From the NCBI GenBank assembly GCA_002399225.1, contig DHDF01000123.1:1-17068 (forward strand): DNA of 17,068 nucleotides, in the 5' to 3' direction. Positions within the stretch are counted from its first letter, which is position 1. The number at the start of each line of letters is the position of its first letter. The stretch comes from a bacterium UBA4883. GTDB taxonomy: Bacteria > Bacillota > Clostridia > Oscillospirales > Acutalibacteraceae. Below the pieces are notes generated by a model. That model did not search any database and was not told where the DNA came from. It saw only the letters and a program-made list of their open reading frames with translations. Positions 13,916-17,068 of this stretch are shown one piece after another. The position numbers and the translations under genes were made by a program.

Positions 13916-14804
13916 GGTCTTCAAGGCCTTCCATCTGAAAAGATGGAATAAAATCTTTGCGGGCTGATTTCCGTTCCTGAACATAGCCGTCCAGATTCAG
14001 AGAAAACAGGTGCTCCTGAACTTTTTGATATTCCCTCTCTGTGATTTTCCGGTTCAGGCCCGGCATTTGCTCCGCTTTGCCGCAGGGGACATACTGTGCC
14101 ATCAGGCTGACGGGGACCCCGGGCAAATTGGCTGCAATCCAGTCCAGCACGGCGATAGAATCCCGCGTATGGCCGGGCAGTATCAGGTGGCGCACCAGGG
14201 TGCCCCGCCGCATCATGCCGTTTTCGTCATAGACGGCCGGGCCGGTCTGCCGCGTCATTTCCAGCACGGCGGCATGAGAAACCTCGGCATAATCCCCCGC
14301 CCCGGAAAGACTGCGGGCCAGCCCGTCGTCGGCATATTTCAAATCCGGAAGATAGATATCAACGAATCCCTCTAGCCGGCGCAGCGTTTCAAGGGTTTCA
14401 TAGCCGCCGCAGTTGTAAACCACCGGGACCGGTGGCTTCCAAAGAGAAAGGGCTTCCACGACCACCGGAACGTACTGCGTCGCGGTAACCAGGTTGAGAT
14501 TGTGAGCGCCCTGATCGACCAGCCGCCGGAATACGGCGGAAAGCTGCTTTGGGCTCAGGAGCTTCCCTGTTTTCCGCTGCGTGCTGATCTCATAGTTCTG
14601 GCAGAAAACACACTGCAGCGTGCATCCCGTGAAAAATACGGCTCCGGAGCCGCGTGTTCCGCTCAGGCAGGGTTCTTCCCAAAAATGAAGCGCCGCCCGC
14701 GCCACAACGGCGTCTGCACCCATATGGCAGAAACCATTCCCTTCCCAAGCTTCGCGCAACGCACCGCAGCGGCGCGGACAGAGCATGCAATGTTCAATTC
14801 TCAT
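13890..14804 (-). CDS. Radical SAM protein, PflX-type (COG1313)
   Basis: This 304-residue radical S-adenosylmethionine protein resembles pyruvate formate-lyase activases. The [4Fe-4S] motif is Cys61-x3-Cys65-x2-Cys68 in FFTGCTLQCVFCQNYEIS. Before it is an extra cysteine cluster (Cys6, Cys9, Cys13, Cys26; CMLCPRRCGA), typical of the PflX branch. Later family segments are DIYLPDLKYAD, VRHLILPGH and LMAQYVP. No glycyl-radical enzyme is nearby and the true target of this branch is not known, so no reaction is assigned. The start is the second ATG of an ATGATG pair (14802-14804), 6 bases after GGGAGG; longer versions run into the upstream gene. It overlaps the pgeF-like gene by 11 bp, which implies translational coupling. 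Confidence 0.9.
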   Translation of the reverse strand: MRIEHCMLCPRRCGALREAWEGNGFCHMGADAVVARAALHFWEEPCLSGTRGSGAVFFTGCTLQCVFCQNYEISTQRKTGKLLSPKQLSAVFRRLVDQGAHNLNLVTATQYVPVVVEALSLWKPPVPVVYNCGGYETLETLRRLEGFVDIYLPDLKYADDGLARSLSGAGDYAEVSHAAVLEMTRQTGPAVYDENGMMRRGTLVRHLILPGHTRDSIAVLDWIAANLPGVPVSLMAQYVPCGKAEQMPGLNRKITEREYQKVQEHLFSLNLDGYVQERKSARKDFIPSFQMEGLEDLDTGKAMM

Positions 14805-15639
14805 CATCAGCCTCCCGCAACGCAAGAAACGCCGCCAGGCCGCCGCGCTTGCCACCGGTCGCCCTGTGGGAAAACAGCAGATCGGGATGGCACCGGGTGC
14901 ACAGGCCGGAAACGGAGATGTTTTGCTCCGGGACCCCGGCGCGCATCAGAATGCGTCGGTTCGCCTCCCACAGATCAATGTGGTATTTTCCGCCGCCGTC
15001 TTCCCGAATCCATTCCCTCGGGGTAAGATCCCCCATCGCCGCAAAGATTTCAAAGACGGGGGAATCGACCTCAAAGCAGCAGGGACCGATCGACGGGCCG
15101 ACCACGCAGACCAGATCCTCCGGCCGGCTGCCGTATTCCCGGGTCAGCGTATGGACGGTCTCCGCGCCGATTCGGGCGGCCGTTCCGCGCCAGCCTGCGT
15201 GCGCCAGGCCGATTGCCCTGCGGACGGGATCGGCAAAATACAGCGGCACACAGTCCGCATGGTGCGTCACCAGCGTCACACCGGTCTCATTGGTCACCAT
15301 ACCGTCCACACCGGCGGGCTTCGGTTTGGTAAACCCTTCGCCGCGGTTTTGCCGGCCGACCCGCCGAACCGCCGACCGGTGCACCTGAGCAGAAGAAACC
15401 AGCGAGGTCGCGTCGAATCCCGCCGCCGCACAGAGCCGGCGATAATTTTCCAAAACATTCTCATTGGGATCTCCCCTGCCGAACGCCAGATTCAGCGAAG
15501 AAAACTCTTTTTGGCTGACCCCGCCGAGCCGGGTGGAAAACACATGGCGCAGAAACGGCAGCGCTTCCAGCCGGGGAAACGTCAAAAAGCCGACCCCGTT
15601 TTTCCGGTTCAGCCGGACCTGTCTTTCGTCTGATTTCAT
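14794..15639 (-). CDS. pgeF: Peptidoglycan editing factor / multicopper-polyphenol-oxidase-like protein (YfiH/YlmD family)
   Basis: This is a 281-residue cytoplasmic protein of the YfiH family. Escherichia coli PgeF removes wrongly incorporated residues from peptidoglycan precursors, and other members show purine nucleoside phosphorylase/deaminase activity. Motifs are FSTRLGGVS (34-42), QVHRS (85-89), VTHHADCVPLYFAD (124-137) and GLAHAGWRGTA (144-154). The zinc ligands would be His87, Cys130 and His147, all present. A C-terminal CTRCHPDLLFSHR segment also matches the family. GGAGG stands 5 bases before the ATG. It has a promoter candidate (15671-15698) and overlaps the radical SAM gene downstream. 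The precise reaction in this organism is unproven. Confidence 0.92.
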   Translation of the reverse strand: MKSDERQVRLNRKNGVGFLTFPRLEALPFLRHVFSTRLGGVSQKEFSSLNLAFGRGDPNENVLENYRRLCAAAGFDATSLVSSAQVHRSAVRRVGRQNRGEGFTKPKPAGVDGMVTNETGVTLVTHHADCVPLYFADPVRRAIGLAHAGWRGTAARIGAETVHTLTREYGSRPEDLVCVVGPSIGPCCFEVDSPVFEIFAAMGDLTPREWIREDGGGKYHIDLWEANRRILMRAGVPEQNISVSGLCTRCHPDLLFSHRATGGKRGGLAAFLALREADDEN

Positions 15640-15670
15640 AAAAGCCTCCGAATCTTTTCTAGTGTTTCCA

Positions 15671-15698
15671 ATTGTAGCACAGAATTCCTGCGGTATAA
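15671..15698 (-). promoter_or_regulatory. Promoter of the pgeF-radical SAM pair
   Basis: On the minus strand TTATAC (15693-15698) and TGC-TACAAT (-10 at 15671-15676, with an extended TG) are 16 bp apart, 32 bp upstream of the pgeF ATG. Confidence 0.55.
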
Positions 15699-15737
15699 CG
15701 CAAAAACCGAAGCCTGTGCGGCAATCTTCCAGAAACC

Positions 15738-15771
15738 AAAAACAGGGCTGCCTGAATCATCCGGCAGTCCC
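15738..15771 (-). terminator. Terminator after the exonuclease gene
   Basis: On the minus strand a GC-rich stem (15763-15771 with 15745-15752, one bulged base) is followed by TGTTTTTGG. It ends the typA-exonuclease transcript before the pgeF promoter. Confidence 0.75.
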
Positions 15772-15857
15772 GCTTTTTGCAGATTTCCTATTGAATTGAA
15801 AATGGAATATCTTTTTTCTCCTACAGCGCTGACACCATCCGCCCCGCAGATGCCAAA

Positions 15858-16745
15858 TCACTCGTCTTTTACCGGCGCCTCACTTTTCGGCTGCTCCTCG
15901 GCCTTCTTTTCCGGAAGTGGTAAAATTTTCTTTTTCACCACCATTCCCTCATACTTCAGCTTAAACTGAACGCGGCCGCAGAAACTGTTCCCGCAATGAC
16001 GGCAGGTAAACGGAGCACGGAAGCTTTTGTTGCGCAGCTGCCATTTTCCAGCCCTTCGTGCGCGCCGGCCGCATAAATTGCAGTAGAACGCCAGGTCGGA
16101 AGGCTTGATCAAAGGATGGTTCAGATCGCAGACCGTCACCGTGCGGAATTCCATACGGTTATAAAATTCTTCCGTTCTGGCATTCTGCACAAACGGCCTC
16201 AGCTTTTCCAGGTTATACAGCTTTTGCAGGCAGCGCATGGAAAGCAGACTGTCGTCCAGCGCGCGATGATGGTCAAATTCACTCTCATCGATCTCCAAAA
16301 GCTGCGCAGCCGTGGAAAGCCCCATCTGCTTGGAGCAATCATAGGAAAGGCAGGATTCGCAGTAAGCCTGCAAATCCACATAGCGGCTGAGAAACGGAAT
16401 CCTTCTGTCGCCGCAGAAATAGCGGCAATTTTCGATCAGCGTCAGAATATCCGAAGTCCCCCATGTCATTACGACGGCATCCCCGGCCCAGCGGCGGAAA
16501 CGGCTGACCACCTGCGGAAACTGTGGCCCGTCCGCCAGATCCTCGTCCGTCAGGCTGGTCAGGCTGCGGATTTTCCCGCTGATCCTTTTACCGACCTGAG
16601 GGCAGACCAGCATCTCGAATGTGTCGAGCACATGAAGCTGCTCATCCGTCTTTACGGCGCCGTATTCGATAATTTCATTCATAAAGCCCTTGAGCCGTTT
16701 GCTGTAAGCGCCGTTCCATTCCAGATCCAATATCACGAATCCCAT
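15858..16745 (-). CDS. DEDDh 3'-5' exonuclease domain protein with C-terminal zinc ribbon
   Basis: This 295-residue protein has an RNase T/DNA polymerase III epsilon-type exonuclease domain at about residues 1-180. The acidic residues are visible: Asp7 and Glu9 (LDLEWNG), Asp99 (WGTSDILTL), then His160 and Asp165 (HHRALDD), which define the DEDDh class. A second part at about 220-258 has Cys222-x2-Cys225 and Cys248-x2-Cys251, a likely zinc ribbon, followed by a basic, then Glu/Lys/Pro-rich tail. This suggests a nuclease with an added nucleic acid-binding module; the substrate (RNA or DNA) is unknown. The ATG overlaps the typA stop by one base (TAATG), with AGGAA 7 bases upstream, so translation is probably coupled to typA. 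Confidence 0.87.
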   Translation of the reverse strand: MGFVILDLEWNGAYSKRLKGFMNEIIEYGAVKTDEQLHVLDTFEMLVCPQVGKRISGKIRSLTSLTDEDLADGPQFPQVVSRFRRWAGDAVVMTWGTSDILTLIENCRYFCGDRRIPFLSRYVDLQAYCESCLSYDCSKQMGLSTAAQLLEIDESEFDHHRALDDSLLSMRCLQKLYNLEKLRPFVQNARTEEFYNRMEFRTVTVCDLNHPLIKPSDLAFYCNLCGRRARRAGKWQLRNKSFRAPFTCRHCGNSFCGRVQFKLKYEGMVVKKKILPLPEKKAEEQPKSEAPVKDE

Positions 16746-17068
16746 TATTTTTTCCTAGCGGCCTGCTTCATCCGAAGTTCCTTGCTCAGAATCATCTTGC
16801 GCATCCGGATATTCTTCGGTGTAACTTCCACCAGCTCATCGTCGCGGATAAATTCCAGGCACTGTTCCAGGCTCATAATGCTGGGCGGAGTCAGCTTGAG
16901 CGCTTCGTCGGAGCCGGAGGCACGCGTGTTGGTGGCATGCTTTTTTTTGCATACGTTCACCGTGATATCCTCAGACTTCGGGCTGACGCCTACGATCATG
17001 CCTTCATAGACCTCGACGCCGGGCCCGATGAACATCCTGCCGCGGTCCTGCGCGTAAAACAGGCCGTA
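16745..17068 (-). CDS. typA: GTP-binding protein TypA/BipA, C-terminal part, truncated by the right edge
   Basis: The frame stays open to the last base of the window, so only the C-terminal ~107 residues are seen and the GTPase domain lies outside. The visible sequence matches the TypA/BipA C-terminal domain: YGLFYAQDRGRMFIGPGVEV, VYEGMIVG, a VNVCKKKHATNTRASGSDEA segment, LTPP, and SLEQCLEFIRDDELVEVTPK followed by IRMRK. TypA is a ribosome-associated translational GTPase linked to ribosome assembly and stress. Its stop overlaps the start of the exonuclease gene by one base. Confidence 0.95.
   Translation of the reverse strand, partial: YGLFYAQDRGRMFIGPGVEVYEGMIVGVSPKSEDITVNVCKKKHATNTRASGSDEALKLTPPSIMSLEQCLEFIRDDELVEVTPKNIRMRKMILSKELRMKQAARKK

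Noticed and set aside
14785..15633. A 282-residue plus-strand open frame opposite the pgeF-like gene
   Set aside because: It is an antisense shadow; the minus strand has the YfiH family motifs and a proper ribosome-binding site.
1..17068. CRISPR arrays, insertion sequences or phage genes
   Set aside because: I saw no regularly spaced repeats, transposase frames or phage structural genes; only the recombinase tail at the left edge suggests mobility.

Overview
The window looks like chromosomal DNA of a Gram-positive Clostridia, perhaps near the Ruminococcaceae/Oscillospiraceae. This rests on the protein families, the AAGGAGG-type Shine-Dalgarno sites, the frequent TTG starts and the lipoprotein sugar-binding protein. 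The genus is not determined from sequence alone.

Left edge (1-553): the C-terminal tail of a large serine recombinase with a DUF4368-type end runs in from the left. It stops about 57 bp from the 3' end of a tRNA-Leu(CAA) gene on the minus strand, which has its own promoter and terminator. This may be the edge of an integrated element.

Carbohydrate locus (501-8332): a minus-strand operon (ROK repressor, lipoprotein sugar-binding protein, MalF-like permease, MalG-like permease) diverges from a plus-strand operon (zinc polyol dehydrogenase, ribulokinase AraB). The 324-bp divergent region holds two good sigma-A promoters and three 15-bp sites of the form GTTTAT-N3-ATAAAC. One site lies just downstream of the rightward start and two lie downstream of the leftward start, as expected for ROK operators that control both arms and autoregulate. 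The gene set suggests uptake of a pentitol or related polyol, oxidation to a 2-ketopentose, then phosphorylation by the ribulokinase. There is no transporter ATPase, arabinose isomerase or ribulose-phosphate epimerase here, so those would be supplied from elsewhere. A strong hairpin lies between the binding-protein and permease genes.

Envelope and ion genes (8358-13840): a stand-alone O-antigen ligase/polymerase-like membrane protein (minus); a CtpE-type P-type ATPase, probably for Ca2+ (plus); a secreted NodB-family polysaccharide deacetylase (minus) that converges on the ATPase with only 6 bp between stops; and a hemolysin III/PAQR-family membrane protein (minus). The deacetylase Shine-Dalgarno lies inside a perfect 10-bp hairpin.

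Right part (13890-17068, all minus): a PflX-type (COG1313) radical SAM protein overlaps the end of a PgeF/YfiH-type peptidoglycan-editing gene. Then comes a terminator, a DEDDh exonuclease with a C-terminal zinc ribbon, and the 3' end of typA/bipA, whose stop overlaps the exonuclease start by one base.

The window is mostly conventional. The parts most worth a second look are the ROK/AraB polyol locus and its three matching operators, the ROK protein without its zinc cysteines, the deacetylase leader hairpin, and the exonuclease-zinc ribbon fusion coupled to typA.
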